Below, piece after piece: positions 1 through 9,590 of a stretch of 64,000 nucleotides of DNA. A program made the position numbers and the translations under genes. The DNA is taken from the NCBI GenBank assembly GCA_964019335.1, contig OZ025758.1, positions 62,001 to 126,000 of the forward strand, read 5' to 3'. Source of the DNA: Diplonema japonicum. Lineage: Eukaryota > Euglenozoa > Diplonemea > Diplonemida > Diplonemidae. A model generated the notes under the pieces. The model did not search any database. It was not told the DNA's origin and saw only the letters and a program-made list of their open reading frames with translations. Positions within the stretch are counted from its first letter, which is position 1, and each line of letters starts with the position of its first letter.

Positions 1-112
1 CTAAGTGCGGCTTCGCTGCTGCCTGCTTGTAGCGGCGCAATGCGCGAGTCTTTCCTGAACACGGTACTGGGTTTGGTATGATCAATTCGGCGAATTAATG
101 TTGACGTTTATG

Positions 113-319
113 TCAAACGTGATTCTGTGCACTGAAGAAGAAGTGGGCTGTGTCGAAGGGGGCAGGGCAGGGCTGAAGGGGCGTGGGTTTGATCAAGTGG
201 TAGGTGCAAAACCTCTCCCACTCCTTCTTGTAGGCTATTTTGCTTGCCGTTGGAAGCGTGTCTTCCATCACAGCTTTGGCCTTGGCTCGCTTCCCGGTCG
301 CCTTCGGTTTTCTTCCCAT
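113..319 (-). CDS. tyrosine-recombinase-like N-terminal fragment (68 aa)
   Basis: I start this at the ATG ending at 319 because the next residues (MGRKPKATGKRAKAK) form a normal basic leader, while the in-frame extension to 385 runs through an inverted repeat. The middle (SKIAYKKEWERFCTYH, then PFDTAHFFFSAQ) has the pattern of the SAM-like N-terminal core-binding domain of tyrosine recombinases: a helix with Y..EW..F, a Pro-rich turn, then a hydrophobic helix. No catalytic domain with the R..H-R-H/Y residues follows. The frame closes at TGA, and about 110 bp remain to the window edge. It is either the first exon of a gene continuing off the window, with a possible donor CAC|GTTTGA at the end, or a decayed mobile-element gene. 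The family call is tentative and rests on pattern only. Confidence 0.35.
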   Translation of the reverse strand: MGRKPKATGKRAKAKAVMEDTLPTASKIAYKKEWERFCTYHLIKPTPLQPCPAPFDTAHFFFSAQNHV

Positions 320-343
320 TTTGCTAGAAATGACTTTGTGGGA

Positions 344-440
344 GTGAAATAAAGTACCTGATTTTTTCACGCCCAGCAAAATCACGCAACGTTTTGGCTT
401 AAAAACATGAGGGAAAAAAAAATCAGATACTTTATTTCAC
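344..440. repeat. 24-bp inverted repeat with 49-bp spacer
   Basis: Positions 344-367 and 417-440 are reverse complements with one mismatch in 24 (the arm reads GTGAAATAAAGTA/TCTGATTTTTT on the plus strand). A 9-bp direct repeat, TTCACGCCC, also occurs at 366-374 and 436-444. The structure sits directly 5' of the recombinase-like fragment, so it could be a terminal or subterminal repeat of a mobile element, or a transcribed hairpin. Confidence 0.6.
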
Positions 441-517
441 GCCCTTTGCCGGCCTAAATTCTTTGAGAGAGCTGCTCAGAATTAAATAAATAAAAAAAAA
501 AAAAAAAATCAAGAAAT

Positions 518-967
518 TCAACAGACCTGCCTCGCCAAGGACACCTGCACGGCCGTTGCACCAAGTATGTTGGAGATATTCACCAAAGTGCTATGGCATG
601 CATTGTTGGGCTCCGAGTTGCATAGTTTTTGAGAATTATCGATATATACTTGGCTGCTCAAGAGAGTGGTTTGTGCTTGCGATAATGTGGAGGTGCAGAG
701 TAGTGCATGGTGTACGCACAGCACAGTAGTGCGATTTAATGCCCCTGATGCTTCTCGTACGCTAGTGTCCAGCCTCAGCACAGCAGGGAAGCACAAAGAT
801 CCGTTCCTCTGGCACAAGTCTATCGCCTTTAAATCATCAGCCACCGCCTCCCCTAAGTGCTGTGAGCACGTTCGCAGACCTGACGTGCACGTCACTTCAG
901 CCCCACCCATGCCCGTTGCAGAACTTGTGGTTACCACTACCAACAATATTAGGTAGTGCCGTGGCAT
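518..967 (-). CDS. small secreted Cys-rich protein (149 aa)
   Basis: The start is the ATG at 967-965. Upstream in-frame sequence is only a poly-lysine/proline translation of homopolymer runs and is not credible. The first 20 or so residues (MPRHYLILLVVVTTSSATG) form a typical signal peptide. The mature part has nine cysteines and three N-glycosylation sequons (NGS, NRT, NIS), with no membrane segment, so secretion is likely. I do not recognise the family. The frame ends at TGA about 12 bases after an AG|GT step near the final codons, so a further exon toward lower coordinates cannot be excluded. A 22-base A-tract (coding strand) abuts the start codon, as for other genes here. Confidence 0.55.
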   Translation of the reverse strand: MPRHYLILLVVVTTSSATGMGGAEVTCTSGLRTCSQHLGEAVADDLKAIDLCQRNGSLCFPAVLRLDTSVREASGALNRTTVLCVHHALLCTSTLSQAQTTLLSSQVYIDNSQKLCNSEPNNACHSTLVNISNILGATAVQVSLARQVC

Positions 968-1132
968 TTTTTTTTTTTTTTTTTTTTTGCTTTTTTTTTT
1001 TTTTTCGGGAGAAGAATAAGAACAAAAAAATATTGAAACTGCAGGGAAAGAAAAAAAAAAAGCGGTTTTCCTTGATGGGGGGGGGGGGGGGTCAAGCAAG
1101 GGAAGGGACAGGGGGGGAGAGTGGGTCAGCCA

Positions 1133-1189
<57 letters not shown>

Positions 1190-1609
1190 GGTATCAAATA
1201 CAATTTTTTTTTGTCATGTTTCCTTTTTTTTTTTTCCAAACAACCCCGCAACTAACTACAACACTATCTCTCTCTCATCTCTGTTTAAGATTGAAAGAAA
1301 TACAAATAAAATTAAAAAAAAAGGATAATAATAATAATAATAAAACGGTATCAAGTACAATAATCATGAAAGATAACAATACTAAGATAAAATAAAATAA
1401 AAAAAGCAAGTGGGGTAGGAAGAGGGTCGCAGCCCAAGGCAGTGGTTAGGAAATGTGACATGCTGAAAGGTGTAAATATAGTATTTTAGTGTGGGATTTT
1501 TCCTCTCCGAAAAAAAAAAAAAAAAAAAAAAAAAAAACCCTGTGTATTGTGTGTGTGCGCGCCTTCCAAAGAATGATCCCCCCCAACCCGTTCATTACGA
1601 CACCGATAT

Positions 1610-1658
<49 letters not shown>

Positions 1659-2685
1659 TCGGGCACAAGTTAAACATAAGGTAGTATAAAGAAGAAAAAA
1701 AGAAAAGAAAAGAAAACAGGGACAGGGAGAACATAGATACCTTTTTTTTTTTTTTTTTTTTTTTTTTTGTGGATGGGTTTATAGCACAATTTCTTTTTGT
1801 TTATTTTCACCTCCTGGATAGCAAAAGATAGCAAAATCAAGTAGGAGATTGTGGATAATAAGGGGGGGGGGGGGGGGGGAGTTGAGAGGTGTGCCTTTTT
1901 TTTTATCGAGGTCCGAAATGCAGGCACAACTAACATCAACAAAAGCCACTGGTGGAGGGGGGGGGGGGGGGGGGGGTTTGAAGAAACAACAAAAAAAGAG
2001 GAATAATGGTGATGGTGCCTCCATTTTCTTTTTTCTTTCCTTCTTGACCTCAAATGTGGGGAAAAAAAAATTGTTGCAGAATCAACACGGAGAGGGGTTG
2101 CCTAAAGCAAGGGGAGAGTTTTTTCTTTTTCTTTTTTTTTTTCCTTTCTTTTCTTTTTTTCCTAATCAAGTCAAGCACACATCGAAAGGGCAAAGAACTA
2201 TCATCTTTACTCAACATAAACCAAAAAAAAAAGAGGTTTTTTTCTTCTTCTTTCATTGTTTTCAAACAGGGAAAAAAAAAAAGAAAAAAAAAATATTGGA
2301 AGTTAATCCAAAGACAGATGGGAGAGAGGAGAAGAAGAAGAAAAAAAAAAGAGAAAAAAAACAACAGAAAAAGAAACACGATAACTAAGGAAGGGCCATT
2401 CTTTTCTTTTCTTCTTTTCCCCTCTTCCCCCTGGGTTTTAAAAAAAACCTCATGCCATGACTTGTGTACGTAAAAATAAAAAAATAAAATAAAAATAAAA
2501 AAAACAAAAAAAAACCAGTGTGGAGGAGAGAGAGTGGTGGGGGTGGTGGTGGTGTCCAAAAAGGTCACCAATATACGGGGTTTATTCATTTTTCTCCTTT
2601 TTTTTTTGTTCCCACCCCCCCCCTTTTTTTTTAAAAATACAAAAAAATCCCTCTCTCTCTCTCTCTCTCCCCCCCCTTTGTTTTT
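968..2685. other. homopolymer-rich intergenic DNA
   Basis: No credible gene is seen. The stretch holds very long single-base runs, including 50 A at 1139-1188, 42 T at 1614-1655 and several G runs of 15-20. It also holds an (AAT)n microsatellite near 1327-1343, a CT dinucleotide run near 2650-2670, and a 16-bp near-repeat CGGTATCAAATACAAT / CGGTATCAAGTACAAT at about 1189 and 1346. Reading frames across it translate to Lys, Phe, Pro or Gly runs. Confidence 0.8.
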
Positions 2686-3390
2686 TCAACAAAACCTCAA
2701 TACCAGGACACCGAAGAATGAGAGCATAGTGGCGGGCACTACGATGTACCACAGCATCACAAGGCCCTCGTCCGGGTCTGGCTGCTCTTCACTGTAAGTG
2801 GCGCCGACAACGATGATAGCTTCGGCCTGGCCTGTTGGAGTGGTACAAGTGGTAGTTCCCGCTGACTCGGGAACAGCACGCGGAAGCACCACTTTAGTGT
2901 ATGGGGGCGTGAGGGGAAAGTGCTTCCTTCGAGGCAGGGCAATCGGTTTATTGAAATGCCTTTGCTGCCGAGACGGTGGAGGGGGCACCAAGGGTGGAGG
3001 TCTCGCCTGGGGTTTAAGCTCGTTGAAAACAGCCGACACCGACAGAAAAAATTTGTGATAAGTTGTGTGCAAAAGCCTGGCTGCTTTTTCGCCGTCTGCC
3101 ACCGTTTCCCTGATCGCCTCCTCATCGTTTTCAAGAACCTCGAGACCCAGTCCTTCTGTGCTTAGCGATATAGATGAAAGGGAAATGGGGCTTGCTCCCA
3201 CTCCTTGGGAACCGACAACGCACCATGACCCTGCAGAGGTCGGGACAGGGCTGTGCCACCATCTGTTTCTGCCAGAGTCGTTTGGTTCTTCTTCTGTGAG
3301 GCTGCTCTTGCCTCCTATTTTTTCACCACCCCAGATGCTGTTTGTACTGGAAGACGGAGTAATGCTCGGACCGCGTAGTGACTGGTCCAT
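2686..3390 (-). CDS. unknown protein with C-terminal membrane segment (234 aa)
   Basis: This frame stands out from its homopolymer surroundings by its balanced composition. The N-terminal half is Ser/Gly-rich. A short acidic then helical stretch follows around residues 85-125 (EVLENDEEAIRETVADGEKA, then a hydrophobic helix), then a proline-rich linker (PPPLVPPPP) and basic patches. The last 25 residues (LVMLWYIVVPATMLSFFGVL and the next few) form one transmembrane helix ending almost at the stop, the layout of a tail-anchored protein. No family is recognised. Small introns could be hidden, since an AG|GTTTTG donor-like step occurs just before the stop, so the C-terminus is uncertain. Confidence 0.45.
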   Translation of the reverse strand: MDQSLRGPSITPSSSTNSIWGGEKIGGKSSLTEEEPNDSGRNRWWHSPVPTSAGSWCVVGSQGVGASPISLSSISLSTEGLGLEVLENDEEAIRETVADGEKAARLLHTTYHKFFLSVSAVFNELKPQARPPPLVPPPPSRQQRHFNKPIALPRRKHFPLTPPYTKVVLPRAVPESAGTTTCTTPTGQAEAIIVVGATYSEEQPDPDEGLVMLWYIVVPATMLSFFGVLVLRFC

Positions 3391-3838
3391 TCCTTCCTCT
3401 CCCCCTCCCTTGCCCCCCCCCCCCCCCCCCTCCTCCTCTCCCCCTCTTTTTTTTTAAAGGGGGGCGGATGGGAAAAAAAAATAATAATAAGAATAAAAAA
3501 AGCCCACGACCGGTGCTCGGAAGAAAAAAAAAGAGAAAAAAAAAATGGGGGAGGGGAAAGGGCTGTGTGAAAGGGGGAAAACCAAAAGAAAAGAAAAGGA
3601 GATGGGGGAAAGAAAAGAGGGATTCGGGGGGGGGGGGGGGGGGGGGAGATATGCCAAAAGATATGAATGGCATTTTATTATTTTTTTATTTTTTATTATT
3701 TATTTCCCCTTTTTCCTCTTCTCCCCCCACCCTGTCCCGGGGCGGGTTATTTTTCACAAATTTTCATAAACGTTTTGTTGCTGTGGCCTTTTTTTTTTCT
3801 CCCCCTCCTTCCCCTCCCTCCCTCCCTCCCTCCCATCG

Positions 3839-3870
<32 letters not shown>

Positions 3871-4023
3871 CTCTTCAAAGAAAAAAAACACAAGGGGAAA
3901 AAATGGGGAGGAAGGTAAAAAAAAAAAAAAAAAATGGGAAAGACAGAAAAAAAAAACTTTTTTTTACACTAAAAAAAAAAAAAAAAAAAAAACTAACTCA
4001 CGTTTCTTTTTTTTTTTTCCCTT
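3391..4023. other. homopolymer-rich intergenic DNA
   Basis: No gene is seen. It contains an 18-base C run at 3413-3430, a G run near 3628-3646, long A and T runs near 3840-4018, and a CCCT repeat near 3810-3835. It separates the 5' end of the 234-residue gene from the 3' end of the carboxylase gene. Confidence 0.8.
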
Positions 4024-5634
4024 CTAAAGGGGGATGTTCCCGTGCTTCTTCCAGGGGTTGGTGCTGGCCTTGTCCTTCAACCTTTCAAGGTCTTCACAGA
4101 TCTGAATAAAAAAAAATTTTTTTTTTCTCCTCCCCACGATCATATTACATACCAGCTTCCTTGTCTGCGAAGGTTTGATCACAGCGTCAATGTAGCCCTT
4201 CTTGGCAGCCTCTGTAGGCGTGCAGAATTTGTCTTGATACTCGGTCACCTTGGCCTCGAGCTCCTCGGCTGTTTTCACGTTTCTGTGGATGATCTCGCAG
4301 GCACCCTTGGCTCCCATCACCTTTATTTTTTTTTTAAAAAAAAAATTTTTTTTCTCCCCCCCCCAATATACCGCAATCTCAGCAGTGGGCCAAGCATAGT
4401 TCATATCCCCTCTAATATGCTTGCTGGACATGACATCGTAGGCCCCACCATAGGCCTTTCTCGTGATGACGGTGATTTTGGGAACGGTTGCTTCACAGTA
4501 TGCGTAAAGAAGCTTTGCACCATGGCGGATAATCCCGCCCCATTCCTGCCCGGTACCAGGGAGGAATCCGGGGACATCCACAAATGTGATAATGGGGATG
4601 TTGAAGGCGTCGGCGAAACGGACAAAACGAGCGGCTTTTGTGGATGAATCGATGTCGAGGACCCCCGCGTTGTGCTCCGGCTGGTTCGCGATCACCGCGA
4701 CCGTCTTCCCCTCCATGCGCGCAAAACCCGTCAAAATATTTTTCGCATACTTCGGCTGCACCTCGTACCAGCTTCCTTCATCAATAACAGGCAAGATAAC
4801 CGAACGCATGTCATAAGCCTGTGTGGACTCAGGCGGGATGACCCTGTTCAAGACAGAGCAGTCTCTGTCCCTAGAATCGCTGTGTTCGTACACAGGCGTG
4901 CCTGATTTGTTGTTTAAAGGAAGGTAGGAGTAGAATGTTCGCAGTTTCTGGAGAGCTTCAATTTCGTTTGTGAAAGATCCGTGAGACACACCCGACTTGA
5001 CGTGGTGGGTGTTCGCGCCGCCGAGCTCTTCCTTGCTAACTACTTCGTGTGTCACAGTTTTGACCACATCAGGGCCCGTTACAAACATGAAGGAATTGTC
5101 CTGAACCATAAACGTGAAATCTGTCAATGCTGGGGAGTACACTGCTCCTCCCGCACAAGGGCCCATGATGACTGAGATTTGCGGTACAACACCCGACGCC
5201 ATTGTGTTGCGGAGGAAGACGTCCGCGTACCCTGCCAAGGATGTGATGCCTTCTTGGATCCTTGCACCACCAGAATCGTTCAGCCCCACGATCGGAACCC
5301 CAACACGCATTGCCTCGTCCATAATTTTGCACATTTTCTGTGCGTTGGTTCCCGACATAGAGCCGCCCAGAACCATGAAATCCTGGCTGAAAACGTATAC
5401 GGGTCTGCCGTGGATTGTACCCGTGCCCGTCACCAAGCCGTCGCCCTCAGGGTGCGTCTTCCCGAGACCGAAGTCGGTGCAGTTGTGGACGACCCCTGCG
5501 TCCCTCTCTCTGAAGCTTCCTTCGTCGCAGAACAGCTTCACCCTCTCCATCGCTGTCAGCTTATGCCTTGCATGCTGCTTTTTAATGGCTGCCTCGCTTG
5601 CCCATCTGCGTGCCACACCACGGATAGATAGCAT
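4024..5634 (-). CDS. PCCB: propionyl-CoA carboxylase beta chain, mitochondrial (3 exons, 502 aa)
   Basis: Carboxyltransferase subunit of biotin-dependent propionyl-CoA carboxylase, which makes methylmalonyl-CoA from propionyl-CoA in mitochondria. Exons on the minus strand are 5634-4372, 4320-4153 and 4101-4024; together they give 502 residues, close to the usual length after a short leader. The sequence follows the family throughout: [97 protein letters not shown], and a terminal [10 protein letters not shown]. The basic, Arg-containing N-terminus ([15 protein letters not shown]) fits a mitochondrial presequence. Both introns are exactly 51 nt and have no in-frame stop, so the unspliced message would still read through with two 17-residue inserts. 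I place the splice sites by family alignment. The biotin-carrying alpha subunit is not in the window. Confidence 0.95.
   Translation of the reverse strand: MLSIRGVARRWASEAAIKKQHARHKLTAMERVKLFCDEGSFRERDAGVVHNCTDFGLGKTHPEGDGLVTGTGTIHGRPVYVFSQDFMVLGGSMSGTNAQKMCKIMDEAMRVGVPIVGLNDSGGARIQEGITSLAGYADVFLRNTMASGVVPQISVIMGPCAGGAVYSPALTDFTFMVQDNSFMFVTGPDVVKTVTHEVVSKEELGGANTHHVKSGVSHGSFTNEIEALQKLRTFYSYLPLNNKSGTPVYEHSDSRDRDCSVLNRVIPPESTQAYDMRSVILPVIDEGSWYEVQPKYAKNILTGFARMEGKTVAVIANQPEHNAGVLDIDSSTKAARFVRFADAFNIPIITFVDVPGFLPGTGQEWGGIIRHGAKLLYAYCEATVPKITVITRKAYGGAYDVMSSKHIRGDMNYAWPTAEIAVYWGGEKKNFFFKKKIKVMGAKGACEIIHRNVKTAEELEAKVTEYQDKFCTPTEAAKKGYIDAVIKPSQTRKLVCNMIVGRRKKKFFFIQICEDLERLKDKASTNPWKKHGNIPL
4102..4152 (-). 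other. PCCB intron 2 (51 nt)
   Basis: GTATGTAATATG...TTTATTCAG. Removing it joins RKL to ICEDLERL, as in the family. The interior is a run of A followed directly by a run of T. The length is a multiple of three and no stop codon lies in frame. Confidence 0.9.
4321..4371 (-). other. PCCB intron 1 (51 nt)
   Basis: GTATATTGG...AATAAAG. Removing it restores the invariant join AEIAV-MGAKGA. The interior is a G run followed by A, T and A runs. It has the same length as the other intron, is in frame and has no stop codon. Confidence 0.9.
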
Positions 5635-6276
5635 TTTTTTTTTATTTTCCCCCTCCCTCTCCCTCTTTTTTTGGGGGTGGGGGTGGGGTGGGTTTTTTTT
5701 TTTTGCAGCATTCTTTTTTTTTTTTCAGAAAAAAAAAATAGTAGTTATTAAAAAAGAAATGAAGTGTGGAAAATGAAGGGGGGGGGGGTGATCAGAGAGG
5801 GATGAAACATTTACCTTTTTAAACTTTATTTTTATTTTATATTTTTTTTTTACCGAATTTCGGTCGAACTTTAAGGGGGGAGGGGGGTGATAAAATAAAA
5901 AAAGGAGGGATATCAGAAACGGTTTGAGGTAGAGGCGAGGAGAAAAAGAGGGGGGGGAAAAAAAGAAGAGCAAAAGGGGGTGTGTGTGGGAAGGGGGGCT
6001 CGTCTTTTATTTTTCCCTCTCCCCTCAGTATTTCTTTTTCGTCAGTCACCCCTTTCCCCCCACCACCGTTTTCCATTCAAAAAAAATTGAATTATGGAGG
6101 GGGAAAAAAAAAAGCCACCAAAAAAGAATTTAAGAAAAAGAATTGGCGGGGGGACAGGGGGGGGGGGGGGGGTCAAAGCCATTCTTTCGTTGTTTTCTTG
6201 TTCTTTTAGGGGAAAAAAAAAAAAAAAAAAAAAACACACTACAAAAAAAAAAAAAAAATTAATAATTTAAAACAAC
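5635..6276. other. intergenic DNA between PCCB 5' end and MAT 3' end
   Basis: No gene is seen. It is rich in A, T and G runs. Directly 5' of the PCCB start the coding strand is an A-tract. On the MAT side the coding strand shows a T-tract shortly after the stop codon. Confidence 0.8.
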
Positions 6277-7523
6277 CTACAGCGCCTTGAGGCCCTCGGG
6301 GATGTTGAGGGTCTTGGGCTTCTCCCAGGTGAACCCCTTCTCGGAGGTCCTACCGAAGTGGCCCATGGAGGAGGTCTCGGAGTAGATGGGCCTCCTGAGG
6401 TCGAGGTCCTTGATGATGTCGTAGGGCCTGAGGCGGTAGTTGTTGTTGATGATCTTGAGGAGGTCCTCGTCGGAGTACTTCCCGGTGCCGTAGCTGTCCA
6501 CGTAGACGGAGAGGGGCTCCGCAACACCGATAGCATAGGCAAGCTGCACAATGCACCTCTTGGCAAGACCGCCGGCAACGATCGACTTGGCGATCCACCT
6601 GGCAGCGTAGCACGCAGACCTGTCCACCTTGGTGGGGTCCTTCCCGGAGAAGGCACCACCACCGTGCGCACCCCACCCACCGTAGGTGTCCACGATGATC
6701 TTCCTCCCGGTCAGACCAGCGTCACCCTGCGGCCCACCGATCACGAACCTGCCAGAGGGGTTCAAGTGGTAGATGGTCTGTTAATTTTTTTTTTTTATGT
6801 TTTAAGGGGGAAAAAAAAAAGAAATTTATTGTGTACCTTTTCGTCGAGGTATTTTGCGGGGATGACCTCCTTGCAGAGGGCCTTGAGGTCCTCCCTGATC
6901 TTCTCGTTGGTGACCTCCTCGCAGTGCTGGGAGGAGATGAGGATGCAGTGCACGCGGAGGGGGGTCAGGAGCTTTGCGGCGCCCTTCTCCTCGACCCTGT
7001 ACTCGACGGTGACCTGGGTCTTGGCGTCCGGGCGGGCCCATGCAAGGGTGCCGTTGTTACGCTTCTCGGAGTGCTTCTGGGCAAGCTGGCGAGCAAGCTC
7101 GTAGGAGAGGGGCATCAGTGTCTCGGTCTCGTCGGTGGCGTACCCGAACATGAGGCCCTGGTCACCGGCACCGAGGTCGCCCTCGTGCTCGTACTGGGTG
7201 CACTGGCCGATGTCGGGGGACTGCTGCTCGATGGCGACGAGCACGTTGCAGGTCTTGTAGTCGAAGCCCTTCGCGGAGTCGTCGTAGCCGATCTTCTTGA
7301 CCGTGTCGCGGAGCACTGTCTGGTAGTCCACCACGGCCTTCGTCGTGATCTCACCGAACACCATCACCATCCCTGTCTTGCAGCAGGACTCGCACGCCAC
7401 CTTCGACATGGGGTCCACAGCAAGGCACGCGTCCAGCACAGCGTCGGAGAACTGATCGCACATCTTGTCAGGGTGACCCTCTGTCACGTGCTCAGACGAA
7501 AACATGAAAGTACGGGTGGACAT
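6277..7523 (-). CDS. MAT: S-adenosylmethionine synthetase (2 exons, 395 aa)
   Basis: Methionine adenosyltransferase: makes S-adenosylmethionine, phosphate and diphosphate from ATP, methionine and water in the cytosol. Exons are 7523-6837 and 6777-6277, giving 395 residues, the normal eukaryotic length. Family signatures are intact: the N-terminal [20 protein letters not shown] (ATP/Mg site), [16 protein letters not shown], and the P-loop-like [16 protein letters not shown] in the C-terminal domain, where the family's usual SAAYAAR reads SACYAAR. The join [16 protein letters not shown] fixes the intron. Third codon positions are overwhelmingly G or C, suggesting strong expression. The start codon is preceded by about 26 A on the coding strand. 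I see nothing missing. Confidence 0.96.
6778..6836 (-). other. MAT intron (59 nt)
   Basis: GTACACAATAAA...ATTAACAG. Splicing gives the conserved [13 protein letters not shown] join. Unlike the PCCB introns it is not a multiple of three and contains in-frame stops. It also carries T and A runs. Confidence 0.92.
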
Positions 7524-9134
7524 TATTATTTTTTTTTTTTTTTTTTTTTTTTTTCCCGTGAAAATGAAACTGCAATAGCCTAAATGTGCGTGGGATTTTT
7601 TTTTTTTTTTTTTTTTCCGGCGAATTGTAAAAAAGAAAGAGAGAGGAAAAGATGAAGATAATGGGAATGGGGGGGTGGGTGTAATGATGGGGGGGGGGGG
7701 GGGGGGGGTTGTGAATTAAAGAAGGATTCAGAGTATATAAACACATATAAATATATATTTATTTTTACAAAAAAGGGGGGTGGCGAGGGAGGGGGGGACA
7801 TAAGGAGAAAAAAAAATTTAAAGAAGAGAAAATGATCGGGGGGAGCAAAAGAATCGAAAAAAAAAAATAGTCGAGAAATTAAGAGGAAAACTCTTTTTTA
7901 GGAAAAATAAAAAAGGGGGGGGAAAATGGGGTGCAGAAGCCAACACACCGGTAGGAGAGAATGAAAAAGGGAAGTTTTTTTTTAAAATAAAACACTGGGT
8001 CTGGAACACCCATTTTTTATTTTTTTTATTTTTTGTTTTCTACATTCCCTCTTCATCTTTTCCTTTGGGTTCTGCTTTCCCCCCCCTTTTTCTTTCCTTT
8101 CTGAACTACTCTTTACATTTTCTCTTTCTTTTTTTTTTCTTTTTGGTATTCTTTTCCAAATTCCCAATCACTATGAAGTTCCCCTCGAAATTTTCTTTTT
8201 TTCCTTCCCCCACCTCACCTCCCCCTTTTTTTTTTCACTCTTTCTTTTTTTTTTTTTTTTTAAATCCCATTTGATTCACTCTCCCCATCTCACACACTCC
8301 CTTTGTTCTTCACTGGTTATTTTTTTTTTGTTGAAAAAAATATAAAAATTTCGCATTATGGAAGAGAGAAAGAAGGTCGTGGGGTGGGTTAATAAACGGG
8401 AAAAAAAAAAGGAAATTTGTTGTTTTGAAGGAGGGGGTTTGGTGTAAATATATAAGTTTTCTTTTCTTTTTTTTTTCCCTCTCCCTTTTCGGAGTTACCA
8501 AAAAAGGAAAGAGAAGAGAAAAAAAAAAAAGTAATAAAGAGGAAAAAATAAAGTGCTGAAGCTGTTGCCAAAGAAAGAGGGAAAAAGAAGAAAGAAAGAA
8601 AGAAAGAGGGGGAGGAAAAAAAAAAGAAGAAAAAAAAGGGGGGACCTTATACAGTAGTTGCAGCAAAACTAAATTGGCGGCAATCAAATCCCATTTTTTT
8701 AAAAGAAAGTTTAAAAGGGTTTTCGTCAAGTTTTCAAGGACAGGAATCTCAAGGAGTTTTTTTTGGGGGGGGCCTTGGGGAGGATTATAAAAGAGAGGGG
8801 AGAAAAAATATAAAATATCGAAGACCGAGACTCTCCTTCTTCATATTTCAATATTCTTACCCCCCCCCCCCTGTTGTGTGTTGTTCAGGTAAAGATGCCC
8901 ACCACCAAGACGAAAAAAAAAAAAAAACTCAATTTATCCTCCTGACTTGTGTTGTTAAAAGTTATATTATATTCTTCATATTTTCAAAAAGATCCACATT
9001 CCAAAGGACCTGGCCATTTTTCCTTACTTGAAAAGAAACATGTAGTGGGGGAGGGAAAGGGAAAGGGAAAGGGATTTTGGCAAAGCTAACAAGGGGGTGG
9101 AGAGGGGATGTAATTTGAGGTACCTATAGAATAC

Positions 9135-9154
9135 GAACCCTCAAGTGAGGGTCC
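9135..9154. other. conserved hairpin, copy 1
   Basis: GAACCCTC-AAGT-GAGGGTCC folds as an 8-bp stem with one mismatch and a 4-base loop. The matching position in the other flank (54711-54731) keeps the stem although its bases differ. Confidence 0.5.
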
Positions 9155-9583
9155 CCTTTGGCAGTGAAGAAGAAAAAAAGTTTTTTTTTTTGTATCGTTT
9201 TTGGATGGGGAGAGGAATGGTAAGTTCAAGAATTCAAAAAAAAAAAAAAAATGAGGATGAGAAAAAAAGGAGGGGATAAAAAGAAGAAGAAAAAAAGCAA
9301 GAAAAAGAAAAAGAAGAAGAAAAAAAAATTTTTTTTCTCTTCCTCTTTTTTTTGTCCTCCTCGCCTTTTTATTTTTATTTTTATTTTTTGTTCTTTTTGT
9401 CCCCCCTCTTTTCCTGTCGCACTCAAGAAGAAAAAAAAGGGCGTGTACACAGGCGCAGAATATGCAACAAAACCAGAACTGAGTGGAGAAAAAAAAAATC
9501 GAAAAAAAAGAGAGAGAAAAAAAAAGAAGAAAAACGTTCGTAGCGGTAAAGCGATAAAATCTTATTTATATTTCTTTCCCCTC

Positions 9584-9590
9584 ACTCACC
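9584..9590 (-). promoter_or_regulatory. splice-donor-like site in 3' UTR of giant gene copy 1
   Basis: Fifteen bases after the stop codon the minus strand reads GCGAAAAAAAG|GTGAGTGAG, a near-perfect 5' splice site. The same string is present after copy 2 (donor at 54966/54965). No acceptor was assigned, so a 3'-UTR intron is possible but unproven. Confidence 0.4.

Noticed and set aside
3309-3340. Peptide WGGEKIG shared by the 234-residue protein and the C-terminus of the oxidase
   Set aside because: Seven residues only, with no similarity on either side and different codons; most likely coincidence.
3378-4109. 243-codon plus-strand frame over homopolymers and the PCCB 3' end
   Set aside because: Composed of Pro, Lys, Gly and Phe runs, and overlaps a certain gene on the other strand.
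8065-8274. Short plus- and minus-strand frames in 7.5-9.6 kb
   Set aside because: Translations are Phe/Ser/Pro/Lys runs of low-complexity DNA and are not kept in the homologous flank.
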